A DNA stretch of 64,000 nt, from assembly GCA_964387985.1 (NCBI GenBank), contig CAYLZG010000007.1, positions 1 through 64,000 of the forward strand. The letters are read 5' to 3'. The notes under the pieces were generated by a model that was not told where the DNA came from, did not search any database, and saw nothing but the letters and a program-made list of their open reading frames with translations. Made by a program: the position numbers and the translations under genes. Shown one piece after another: positions 51,093-58,740 of this stretch. The first letter of the stretch is position 1. Every line of letters starts with the position of its first letter. This DNA is from JALOOB01 sp964387985. GTDB taxonomy: Bacteria; Chloroflexota; Anaerolineae; CG2-30-64-16.

Positions 51093-51819
51093 TGGACTTC
51101 TCCTTCAGCACAGCCAGCACAAACCTGGGCAGTGCAAGCTGACGCCTCCACCGCCACGGCTGAACGATGAGGCGGTAGAGCCATTCAAGATTCAGCCGCT
51201 GCAGCCATCGCGGCGCGCGCTTCTGAGCACCGACGAGAAAGTCGAGCGATCCGCCGACGCCCATCATCGCCGGTATGCCGAGCGCGGCTGCATGCTTCGA
51301 GATCCACAGATCCTGCTTTGGGGCGCCATAAGCAACAAACAAGACATCGGGACGGGCAGAGGCGACACGTGCCAGAATCTCGGGTGCATCCGCATCGGAT
51401 GGGGAACCGGCATAGGCGCCAACGACCTGAAGGCCGGGAAAAAGCTCAACGAGCCGCGCTCCCGCGCGCTCTGCCACCCCCGGCGCTGCACCCAGCAAAA
51501 ACAGGCGCCACCCCTGCTCGGCTGCCCGACTGGCGATCAGTGGTACACCATCAGAGCCAGTCACGCGCTCCGGCAGCCGGCGCCCCAGGCGCCTGGCTGC
51601 CCACAGCAGCCCAACTCCGTCGGGGATGCACAGATCGGCTGCTTCCAACACCGCAGCGAAGGGTGGATTGCGGCGCGCCTCCATGACGAACTCAGGATTC
51701 GCCGTGCATATCTGATGCGGGCCACCCTCCCGAATCCATGCGCCGATACGATCGATCATGTCATCACAGGTGATGGCATCGACGCGAACGCCCAGGATGC
51801 GAACAGACTCCCGTTTCAC
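51070..51819 (-). CDS. WecB/TagA/CpsF-family glycosyltransferase (GT26)
   Basis: 249 residues. The motifs ICTANPEFVMEARRNPPFAA, IPDGVGLLWAARRLG, RVTGSDGVPLI and FVAYGAPKQDLWISKH are typical. The enzyme adds ManNAc or GlcA to lipid-linked GlcNAc in teichoic acid or exopolysaccharide synthesis. GTG 51819 overlaps the TGA of the upstream GT4 gene (GTGA). It is part of the GT4-TagA-nucleotidyltransferase-murJ run. Confidence 0.92.
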   Translation of the reverse strand: MKRESVRILGVRVDAITCDDMIDRIGAWIREGGPHQICTANPEFVMEARRNPPFAAVLEAADLCIPDGVGLLWAARRLGRRLPERVTGSDGVPLIASRAAEQGWRLFLLGAAPGVAERAGARLVELFPGLQVVGAYAGSPSDADAPEILARVASARPDVLFVAYGAPKQDLWISKHAAALGIPAMMGVGGSLDFLVGAQKRAPRWLQRLNLEWLYRLIVQPWRWRRQLALPRFVLAVLKEKSIGSRIEP

Positions 51820-52940
51820 TTCTCTGCCACGCTCTCCAGGACGGCCAGCGTCTCGCGCGCACATTTCTCCCACGAGAATCGCTTGACGTTCTCCAGGCCC
51901 CGGCGCGCGAGCTCGGCGCGCAATGATGCATCGGTAACCAGGCGATACATTGCGTCCGCGATCGCATCGACGTCGAGCGGATCGACCAGTAACGCAGCAT
52001 CGCCAGCGACCTCAGGTAGTGAAGATGTATTTGAAGTGATGACCGGCACGCCGCAACCTCCCGCTTCGAGAACAGGGATGCCGAACCCTTCGTAAAGCGA
52101 CGGAAAGACAAACGCCTCTGCGCCGCTCAGAAGTGCGCCAAGGTCCGCATCTGCCACGTAACCCGGGAAGATCACGCGGCCTTGCAGCCCAGCATGCGCC
52201 ACCTGGCGAAACAGCGTCTCGTACAGCCAACCCTGCTTTCCTGCCAGAACCAGCTGCAAGTCAGCCAGATCCGGAAGGCCGCAGATGCGCTCAAAGGCCT
52301 GGACGACACGTTCAAGATTCTTGCGGGGCTGGAGCGTGCCAACATACAGCAGATATCGCCCCACCAGGCCGTAGCGCGCTCGGATCTCGTCCAGGCGAGA
52401 AAGATCGGTGACCCGGTTCAACCTCGCATCCCTTCCCAGGTAGACGACATGGATCTTCTGAGGTGCAGCATCATAGAAGCGAATGAGATCTGATCTCGTG
52501 GCCTCTGAGTCTGCCAGGACCGCGGTCGCCCGGTGTGCGTTCCAACGCGTCGACCAGTCCAGATAACGCCGGGCATGAGACGTATGCGCTTCAGGGTAGT
52601 GCAGATAGCCCAGATCGTGGACTGTTACGATGCTGCGCCGCGGATGAAACACCGGCAGAACGTGCGCTGGTATGAACAGCACGTCAGGCTCGTGGATCAG
52701 CGTCTCCAAACTCAAGCGACTGTGCGTCCACAATCGCGGGAATGGGATCGAGCGAATCTCAACGTGTGCAGGTGCAACACCCGACCACAACAGACCGGCC
52801 GGCAGAGCGCCGTTCGTGTAGAGTCGAAACTGATGCTGTCGCCCCAACCGTAGCAGCTCGCGTATGACGTGCACCGAGTATATCTCGGTCCCCGTCCGGT
52901 GTCGGACCGCAGCGCGACTGGCGTCGATCCCGATCAGCAT
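51816..52940 (-). CDS. GT4-type glycosyltransferase
   Basis: 374 residues, GT-B fold. The N-terminus MLIGIDASRAAVRHRTGTEI and the C-terminal LYEGFGIPVLEAGGCGVPVI, with its E-x7-E nucleotide-sugar motif, are typical of GT4. The acceptor is probably a cell-surface glycan lipid, given the TagA-like neighbour. ATG 52940 sits 6 bases after TATAAT, so its mRNA is probably leaderless. Confidence 0.92.
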   Translation of the reverse strand: MLIGIDASRAAVRHRTGTEIYSVHVIRELLRLGRQHQFRLYTNGALPAGLLWSGVAPAHVEIRSIPFPRLWTHSRLSLETLIHEPDVLFIPAHVLPVFHPRRSIVTVHDLGYLHYPEAHTSHARRYLDWSTRWNAHRATAVLADSEATRSDLIRFYDAAPQKIHVVYLGRDARLNRVTDLSRLDEIRARYGLVGRYLLYVGTLQPRKNLERVVQAFERICGLPDLADLQLVLAGKQGWLYETLFRQVAHAGLQGRVIFPGYVADADLGALLSGAEAFVFPSLYEGFGIPVLEAGGCGVPVITSNTSSLPEVAGDAALLVDPLDVDAIADAMYRLVTDASLRAELARRGLENVKRFSWEKCARETLAVLESVAEK

Positions 52941-52946
52941 GTGCCA

Positions 52947-52955
52947 ATTATAACA
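52947..52955 (-). promoter_or_regulatory. Extended -10 promoter, leaderless start of the GT4 gene
   Basis: On the minus strand TGTTATAAT (52955-52947) is followed by 6 bases and ATG 52940. There is no ribosome site. Confidence 0.65.
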
Positions 52956-53577
52956 CGGACTGGATTTGTTCGTAGGTGAGAGGACCTGGACGCAGAATGC
53001 GAGGCACTGGACCGGTGACATCGACAACTGTGGAAGCAGTGCCACCGGGGCACCTGCCGCCATCGAGAATCATCGCAACCGCACCACCCAATTGCGCGGC
53101 AGCCTGCTCGGCTGTGACCGGCGACGGTGCACCCGACAGGTTCGCGCTGGTGGTTGCCAGCGGCGCGGCCACAGCACGAATCAAGGACCGTGCCAGCGCA
53201 AGGTCTGGAATCCGGACCGCCACAGTGTCCCCGCCGGCTGTTACCGCGAGGGGCACTCGTTCGGCCTTGGGCACGACCAGGGTGAGCGGACCTGGCCAGA
53301 ACCGTTCGGCCAGCCTGAAGCAAGTGGAAGATAGTTTTGCCGCCACCAGCGCGAGATCCCCAATATCGGCCAGCAGAATGGGGATGGCCTTGTCAAGTGC
53401 CCGGACCTTTGCAACATAGAGCCTGGCAACGGCCGCATCGTCCCAGCACAGTGCGCCGACACCGTAGACTGTGTCAGTGGGAAAGGCAACAAGTTCGCCT
53501 GCACGAAGCAGAGCGACAGCGCGATCAAACCCCTCTGCCGGAGAGAATATAGCGCTCGATGACATCAACCAACCCAT
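52948..53577 (-). CDS. L-threonylcarbamoyladenylate synthase (TsaC/Sua5/YrdC)
   Basis: 209 residues. The YrdC motif LLRAGELVAFPTDTVYGVGA is followed by KVRALDKAIPILLAD, PGPLTLVVP and ATTSANLSGAPSPVTAE. It makes threonylcarbamoyl-AMP for t6A37 on tRNAs that read ANN codons. The Sua5 C-terminal domain is absent. ATG 53577 is shown; ATG 53565 four codons later is an alternative. The start overlaps the end of the HAD gene, so they are coupled. Confidence 0.94.
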   Translation of the reverse strand: MGWLMSSSAIFSPAEGFDRAVALLRAGELVAFPTDTVYGVGALCWDDAAVARLYVAKVRALDKAIPILLADIGDLALVAAKLSSTCFRLAERFWPGPLTLVVPKAERVPLAVTAGGDTVAVRIPDLALARSLIRAVAAPLATTSANLSGAPSPVTAEQAAAQLGGAVAMILDGGRCPGGTASTVVDVTGPVPRILRPGPLTYEQIQSVL

Positions 53578-54352
53578 CTTCAGTCACCGAAGGCGCCACC
53601 ACGTCGGCGACTGCAAGCGCTTCGGGTGACGCGTTGGCCATGGCTACGCCCAGGCCGGCCCACTCGATCATGGAGCAATCGTTGCCCGAATCGCCCACCG
53701 CAATCGTGCCGTTCTGGGGCACACCATAGTGCTGCGCAAGGAAGCGCAGACCATGTCCCTTTGACGCCTCGGTGGAATGCACTTCCACGAACATATCATG
53801 AGAGCGAACGGCAGAGAGCCTCCCGCTGAAGCGCGAACTGAGTTCATCGCGGAAAGCGGCGTTGGTCGCGGGGTCGCCGATGAAAAGTCCCTTCAGCGGC
53901 TGGCTGCCCAGTGCGGCGAATATGTTCCACATTTGGGGATAGCTGTTGACAAACTCGATCTCCATCCCGAACCACTTCTCATAGAACGATGCAGGCCGGT
54001 CCCTGGGAACCACATACATCCGCTCCTCGCCGTAGAGGTTCAGCTCAAGTCCTCGCTCCTCAGCCATCGCCAGGATCTCCCGCATGGCATCAGCCGGAGC
54101 CGGCTCCACGAAGAGCGGGCGTTTCTCGCCAGAAATTTCCCGGACCATTGCCCCTTGAAAACAGATCACCGGCGCATCAAGGCCCAGGGCGTGGGCCAGG
54201 TGCGCAGCCGAATCGTACGGGCGGCCGGTGGCCAGCACCAGTATCGCACCGCGAGCGCGAGCCGCAGCGATTGCCTGGCGCACCTGCTCCGTCGGCAGCT
54301 GCCCATCGATGGCCGCTGTTCCGTCATAATCAAAGGCAAGCAGCTTGTACAA
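53525..54352 (-). CDS. HAD superfamily hydrolase (Cof type)
   Basis: 275 residues if read from TTG 54352, which has AGAAGGA 6 bases ahead; an ATG at 54397 overlaps prmC and is less likely. Motif I is FDYDGTAAIDG, motif II is LVLATGRPYD, motif III Lys is in TEASKGHGLRF, and motif IV is VGDSGNDCSMIE. It dephosphorylates sugar phosphates or flavin/pyridoxal-type phosphates; the substrate is not predictable. It is cotranscribed with prmC and tsaC/sua5. Confidence 0.88.
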   Translation of the reverse strand: MYKLLAFDYDGTAAIDGQLPTEQVRQAIAAARARGAILVLATGRPYDSAAHLAHALGLDAPVICFQGAMVREISGEKRPLFVEPAPADAMREILAMAEERGLELNLYGEERMYVVPRDRPASFYEKWFGMEIEFVNSYPQMWNIFAALGSQPLKGLFIGDPATNAAFRDELSSRFSGRLSAVRSHDMFVEVHSTEASKGHGLRFLAQHYGVPQNGTIAVGDSGNDCSMIEWAGLGVAMANASPEALAVADVVAPSVTEDGLVDVIERYILSGRGV

Positions 54353-54377
54353 GAGAATCCTTCTGTCAGAGCCGGAC

Positions 54378-55391
54378 TCAGACGGTGATGGCCACAATCC
54401 GATCCAGGCCAGTATAATCGACGAGGACGTTGCAGGCGGAGCCGGGCAGAAACTCGTTCACCACCGCGCGCATCGTCGCGCCCTGGTCTGCGCCGATTTC
54501 CAGGAAGACGACTGCGCCGGGCTTCAGCTTCGCCCGTCCATGCGGGCTGGCGAGGCTGCTGACAAGGCCTCGCAGCACGTCACAGCCATCCTCGCCACCG
54601 TCCAGCGCCAGGACAGGCTCAAAGTCCCGCACCTGGGCAGGAAGGCCCGTTAGGTCCGCAGTTGCGATATAGGGCAGATTGGCGACAACGACATCCACCG
54701 GCTCTGGGAGGCAATCCATGAGATGTCCTGGCAGCAGATGCACCTGCTCTGCTACACCGTAGCGCCAGATGTTCTTCTCTGCCACCTCGATGCACGCTTG
54801 CGATACATCCGTCGCATAGATGGTCGCTTCGGGTTCATTGACTGCCAGCGCGATGGCGATTGCGCCGCTGCCCGTGCCGATATCTGCAGCAACGGGGCGC
54901 TGTCCCTCTCGGACAAGCCGCTGCAGATGAGCCAGCGCCCGCTCGACAAGCAGCTCAGTCTCCGGCCGGGGTATGAGCACCCGATTATCGACGGTTATGT
55001 CGAGCCCATAGAACGGTTTGTATCCCACCAGATACGCCACCGGTTCATGGCACATGCGCCGGCGCACGAGATCCTCGTACCGGGAGATCTCCTCCTCGGC
55101 CAGCTGGCGGTTGGGATGTGCGTACAGCCAGGCCTTGTTCACTCCCAACACCGATGAAAGCAGGACCGCGGCATCGAGCTGTGCTGTCGCGATTTCGACC
55201 TCGCGCAGGCGCCGCGTTGCCGCCAGCAAGGCCCTCCCCACGTCGCTGGAGCGATCCAGTGACCACAGTATCTGAAAGCGCTTCTCCTCGGCACACGAGC
55301 TGGCGCGCTGGGCCGCGGCGCCGGATACAAGCTCGCCAGCATCATTGCCGTGAACACCCCCCCGGCGGGGCGCCTCCGAGACAGATTTCAT
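54378..55391 (-). CDS. prmC: Release factor glutamine methyltransferase
   Basis: 337 residues. The helical N-terminal domain is followed by the Rossmann MTase: ADIGTGSGAIAIALAV (SAM motif I), then VVVANLPYI, where the usual NPPY is NLPY. IPRPETELLVERAL is the PrmC interdomain signature. It methylates the Gln of the GGQ motif in RF1 and RF2. It lies 15 bases after prfA, and its substrates prfA and prfB are both in this window. The N-terminus is about 40 residues longer than usual; ATG 55391 may not be the true start. Confidence 0.93.
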   Translation of the reverse strand: MKSVSEAPRRGGVHGNDAGELVSGAAAQRASSCAEEKRFQILWSLDRSSDVGRALLAATRRLREVEIATAQLDAAVLLSSVLGVNKAWLYAHPNRQLAEEEISRYEDLVRRRMCHEPVAYLVGYKPFYGLDITVDNRVLIPRPETELLVERALAHLQRLVREGQRPVAADIGTGSGAIAIALAVNEPEATIYATDVSQACIEVAEKNIWRYGVAEQVHLLPGHLMDCLPEPVDVVVANLPYIATADLTGLPAQVRDFEPVLALDGGEDGCDVLRGLVSSLASPHGRAKLKPGAVVFLEIGADQGATMRAVVNEFLPGSACNVLVDYTGLDRIVAITV

Positions 55392-55406
55392 CTTCACTTC
55401 AGTGTC

Positions 55407-56483
55407 TCATTCCTCGCCAATAGCTTCCAGCCGTTCCGTCTGATCTGTCGTCGCCAACTCATCAATGAAGTCGTCCAGATCACCATCCAGGAACCCGATG
55501 AGGTTGTACGTCGTTTTGCCGATGCGATGATCGGTCACCCGGTTCTGCGGGAAGTTGTAGGTGCGAATCTTCTCGCTTCGCTCCCCGCTTCCCACCTGGC
55601 TGCGTCGCGTCTCGCTGCGTTCATTTGCCAACCGCTCTTGCTCCATCTGGTAGAGCCGCGCGCGGAGGATGGCCATGGCCTTGGTTCGATTCTGAAGCTG
55701 CGACTTTTCATCCTGGCAGCTCACAACCAATCCCGTAGGCAAATGGGTCACGCGAATGGCTGAGTCAGTCGTGTTGACGCTCTGGCCGCCCGGTCCCGTG
55801 GCGCGAAAGACATCTATGCGCACATCTTGCGCCGCAATCTGCACCTCGACTTCATCGACCTCGGGCAGCACCGCGACGGTGGCTGTAGAGGTGTGGATGC
55901 GGCCCTGCGCTTCAGTCACCGGTACGCGCTGCACCCGGTGGACGCCACTTTCAAATTTGAGCCGCGAATACGTGCCGCGTCCCCTCACCTGGAAGATGAC
56001 TTCCTTGAAGCCGCCGATGCCGGTCTCTGACTGGCTCATGACTTCCGTCCTGAATCCGTGTCGTTCTGCCCACCGCGCGTACATGCGAAGGAGGTCACCG
56101 GCAAAGAGAGCAGCCTCGCCACCCCCCGTGCCTGCCCGAATCTCGACGATGACGTTCTTCTCGTCGGCCGGGTCCTTCGGCAGCAGCAGCAGGCGCAGGC
56201 GCTCCTCGCGGGCGGCCTGTTCCGCGACCAGTCGCTCGACTTCAGCCTGCGCCAGATCCGCCATTTCCTCGTCACCCTCGTCCGCGGCGAGTTGTCTGGC
56301 TCCATCCAACTCGGCCTGGGCTACGAGATACGCACGGTACTCGGTGACGATTGGCTCTATCTCGGCCTGCTCGCGCGCCAGATCAGACAGGCGGCTCGGG
56401 TCAGTGGAGACAGCCGAATCCGCCATCAGATCGTTCAGTTCATCGTAGCGGCGATCGATAGCCGCAACCTTCTCGATTACCAT
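55407..56483 (-). CDS. prfA: Peptide chain release factor 1
   Basis: 358 residues. The stop-recognition tripeptide PVT is in HRVQRVPVTEAQGR, as in RF1 (UAA/UAG). The GGQ loop is in FRATGPGGQSVNTTDSAI. The N-terminal domain 1 is helical. ATG 56483 follows the phosphoribosyltransferase stop directly. Together with prfB at 37 kb it completes the release-factor pair. Confidence 0.96.
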   Translation of the reverse strand: MVIEKVAAIDRRYDELNDLMADSAVSTDPSRLSDLAREQAEIEPIVTEYRAYLVAQAELDGARQLAADEGDEEMADLAQAEVERLVAEQAAREERLRLLLLPKDPADEKNVIVEIRAGTGGGEAALFAGDLLRMYARWAERHGFRTEVMSQSETGIGGFKEVIFQVRGRGTYSRLKFESGVHRVQRVPVTEAQGRIHTSTATVAVLPEVDEVEVQIAAQDVRIDVFRATGPGGQSVNTTDSAIRVTHLPTGLVVSCQDEKSQLQNRTKAMAILRARLYQMEQERLANERSETRRSQVGSGERSEKIRTYNFPQNRVTDHRIGKTTYNLIGFLDGDLDDFIDELATTDQTERLEAIGEE

Positions 56484-57032
56484 TTAACCTTCAAACACGG
56501 GCAAATTGGCCACCGCGATGATGTGCTTCCACTTATCGGGGTCGTTGCCCTCGGTGAAGGCGGCTGCCTCGGCAATGACTTCCCCGCCCGCCTCGCTCAC
56601 AAGCGATCGCATCCCGGCCAGCGTGCTGCCGGTCGAGATCACGTCATCCACCAGGATGATCCGCTTGCCCTTCACCAGGTGCAGATCCTTGCCGTCGAGC
56701 CACAAAGTCTGAGGCGCACCGGTGGTGATGGATACAACCTCCACGCAGAGCGAACCCAACATGTAAGGCTTGCGGGTCTTGCGGGCAACGATGTAAGGCA
56801 TCTTCATGCGCACAGCAAGAGCATGCGCCAAAGGGATGCTCTTCACTTCTGCTGTCATGATCGCATCAGCGTCTGCCGGCACGCGATCCGCAAGCCACTC
56901 TGCAAGCGCCTCAACGACCTCGTAATCGCCGAGCATGTTGAACAGCGCGATGCGGACGTTGGGCGCGACCTCAAACAGCGGCAGATTCCGCGTGACCCCA
57001 CAGATGTCGACCGGGTAGAAATCTTGGGACAT
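56484..57032 (-). CDS. Purine-type phosphoribosyltransferase
   Basis: 182 residues. The PRPP-binding loop is KRIILVDDVISTGSTLAGM. LWLDGKDLHLVKGKRI and ADAIMTAEVKSIPLAHALAV suggest the adenine phosphoribosyltransferase-like (apt/GfcR-like) group; the base is not certain. AGGAGA precedes ATG 57032. It heads the prfA-prmC-HAD-tsaC run. Confidence 0.85.
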   Translation of the reverse strand: MSQDFYPVDICGVTRNLPLFEVAPNVRIALFNMLGDYEVVEALAEWLADRVPADADAIMTAEVKSIPLAHALAVRMKMPYIVARKTRKPYMLGSLCVEVVSITTGAPQTLWLDGKDLHLVKGKRIILVDDVISTGSTLAGMRSLVSEAGGEVIAEAAAFTEGNDPDKWKHIIAVANLPVFEG

Positions 57033-57074
57033 AGATTGATCTCCTGAGAACGACGAGATTGACTCGCGCAAAAC

Positions 57075-57100
57075 AGGCTCGGGCACGCCAGCCTGAGCCT
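57075..57100 (-). terminator. Hairpin at the 5' end of the phosphoribosyltransferase transcript
   Basis: On the minus strand AGGCTCAGGC (57100-57091) pairs with GCCCGAGCCT (57084-57075) with one mismatch, followed by GTTTTG. It starts within a few bases of the predicted transcription start. Confidence 0.45.
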
Positions 57101-57109
57101 TGTAGGAAG

Positions 57110-57118
57110 ATTGTAACA
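57110..57118 (-). promoter_or_regulatory. Extended -10 promoter of the phosphoribosyltransferase operon
   Basis: On the minus strand TGTTACAAT (57118-57110). A weak -35, TTACGG, lies 18 bases upstream. Confidence 0.55.
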
Positions 57119-57177
57119 TACTATGCGCCAGGGCCGTAATTAAGGGGTGCATTAGGCTTGCTGCTAACGTAACCAAA

Positions 57178-57214
57178 GTTGCACGATTGGTCGGTCCTGG
57201 TTGCACGAACGGTC
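57178..57214 (+). promoter_or_regulatory. Direct-repeat operator candidate at the C39 peptidase gene
   Basis: GTTGCACGATTGGTC (57178-57192) and GTTGCACGAACGGTC (57200-57214) differ at two positions and are offset by 22 bases, two helical turns. The second copy covers the -35 box. Confidence 0.5.
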
Positions 57215-57229
57215 ATGAGGTGTTATGCT
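57201..57229 (+). promoter_or_regulatory. Promoter of the C39 peptidase gene
   Basis: TTGCAC (57201-57206), 17 bases, then TATGCT (57224-57229) with an extended TG. Confidence 0.6.
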
Positions 57230-57327
57230 TAACCATAAAAGATCCCTGGAAGTCCGAAGGAACTACGACGCTGTGCACAGCGTCACAAGCTTGCCGGCCC
57301 AAACACTGGATCTCGAGTTATTCACCT

Positions 57328-58740
57328 GTGCGCAACAGAACACTGATCGGCGCCAGCAGCCTGGCGATCGTGGTCGTCATGGCTGGCGCCGCGATGATGG
57401 CTCTGGGCCTGCACCGCTATGGTGGGGCGGACGGATTGGTCCGCCGGGTGCGGGCGGAGTTTGCGGTCGAACGGCCGCACCCCGAATACGTCCCACTGCC
57501 TGAGGAATTCAGCGCCGAGGCTGCCCCCGACTCCGACCCGGAGACGCCCGCCTCGAGCCTGCCTGAGACGGTGGCGGAGACGAACACCGACGGCGAGCGG
57601 GCGGCCCCGGGCGACATCCGTCCCGCGCCTGTCGCAGCGAGTCCAACCGACTCGTCCCGCGCTCGAAGTCACGGCCAACGCGCGGCTTTCGCGGAGACGG
57701 ATGATGAGGTCAAGCCCACCGTTGCAACGCGCGACCGGCTCACCCCCACCCCAAGACCTGCGGTTACCGCGACACGCCCGCCGGTTTTTCCGGCCACCAG
57801 GCAACTGGCAGGCCTGAGCCACCATTGGCAGACCTGGAATAACTGTGGCCCGGCCACCCTGTCCATGAATCTCAGCTACTTCGGCATCACGGCCGCTCAG
57901 GACAAGATCGCTGGAGTGCTCCGGCCCGAGAAGGACGACAAGAACGTCAGCCCGGAAGAGCTGGCCGAATTCGCACGCTCACAAGGGCTTGAGGCGCTCG
58001 TGCGGGTCAACGGAGATGCCACCAGGCTGAAGGCACTGCTCGCTGCGGACATCCCGGTGTTGGTCGAGACATGGTACGAGCCTGAGCCGAATGATGGGAT
58101 GGGACACTACCGCCTGATCGTCGGGTACGATGACGCCGCGCAAACCTGGATTGCCTACGATTCGTACGATTCGCACGGGATCAAGAAGGGGGAGGCATAC
58201 GCTGGCATCAGGCTGCCGTACGATAGCTTCGACAAGCTGTGGAAGGTATTCGGCCGCACCTACCTCGCCATCTTCGATGAGTCGCGCGCAGCAGCCGTGG
58301 TGGACGTCCTGGGAGCAGATCTGGAGGAGACGGCCATGTGGCGACATGCACTGGCCGGCGATCTCGCCGAGGCCGAGGCGAATCCCAGGGATGCCTTCGC
58401 GTGGTTCAACCTAGGAACAGACTATGTCGCACTGGGCGACTTCAAGGCCGCGGCAGAGGCCTATGACACAGCACGCCGCATGAAGCTGCCCTGGCGCATG
58501 CTTTGGTACCAGTTTGGTCCTTTCCGCGCCTACTACGAAGTTGGCCGCCACCAGGAGGTCGTGAGCCTGGCCGAGGCCACCATCAAGACGGCCGTGCACG
58601 ACGAGGAACTCTTCTTCTGGAAGGGACGCTCCCAGATGGCCCTCGGAGATATGGCGGGAGCAAGGGCCTCGTTTGAGCAAGCAGTCAAGCTTCGCCCCAG
58701 CTACCAAGACGCTAAGAATGAGCTTGCCGGCATTGAGTAG
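57328..58740 (+). CDS. C39-like cysteine peptidase with C-terminal TPR repeats
   Basis: 470 residues from GTG 57328 (upstream frame is open, start uncertain). An N-terminal membrane anchor (GASSLAIVVVMAGAAMMALG) and a Pro/Thr/Glu-rich linker precede the peptidase. Its triad is Cys in WNNCGPATLSMNLSYFG (about 173), His in MGHYRLIVGYDD (about 259) and Asp in IAYDSYDSHG. The last 130 residues form two to three TPR-like units (AFAWFNLGTDYVALGDFKAA, SQMALGDMAGARASFEQAVK). The catalytic side is probably extracytoplasmic; its substrate is unknown. Confidence 0.85.
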   Translation: MRNRTLIGASSLAIVVVMAGAAMMALGLHRYGGADGLVRRVRAEFAVERPHPEYVPLPEEFSAEAAPDSDPETPASSLPETVAETNTDGERAAPGDIRPAPVAASPTDSSRARSHGQRAAFAETDDEVKPTVATRDRLTPTPRPAVTATRPPVFPATRQLAGLSHHWQTWNNCGPATLSMNLSYFGITAAQDKIAGVLRPEKDDKNVSPEELAEFARSQGLEALVRVNGDATRLKALLAADIPVLVETWYEPEPNDGMGHYRLIVGYDDAAQTWIAYDSYDSHGIKKGEAYAGIRLPYDSFDKLWKVFGRTYLAIFDESRAAAVVDVLGADLEETAMWRHALAGDLAEAEANPRDAFAWFNLGTDYVALGDFKAAAEAYDTARRMKLPWRMLWYQFGPFRAYYEVGRHQEVVSLAEATIKTAVHDEELFFWKGRSQMALGDMAGARASFEQAVKLRPSYQDAKNELAGIE

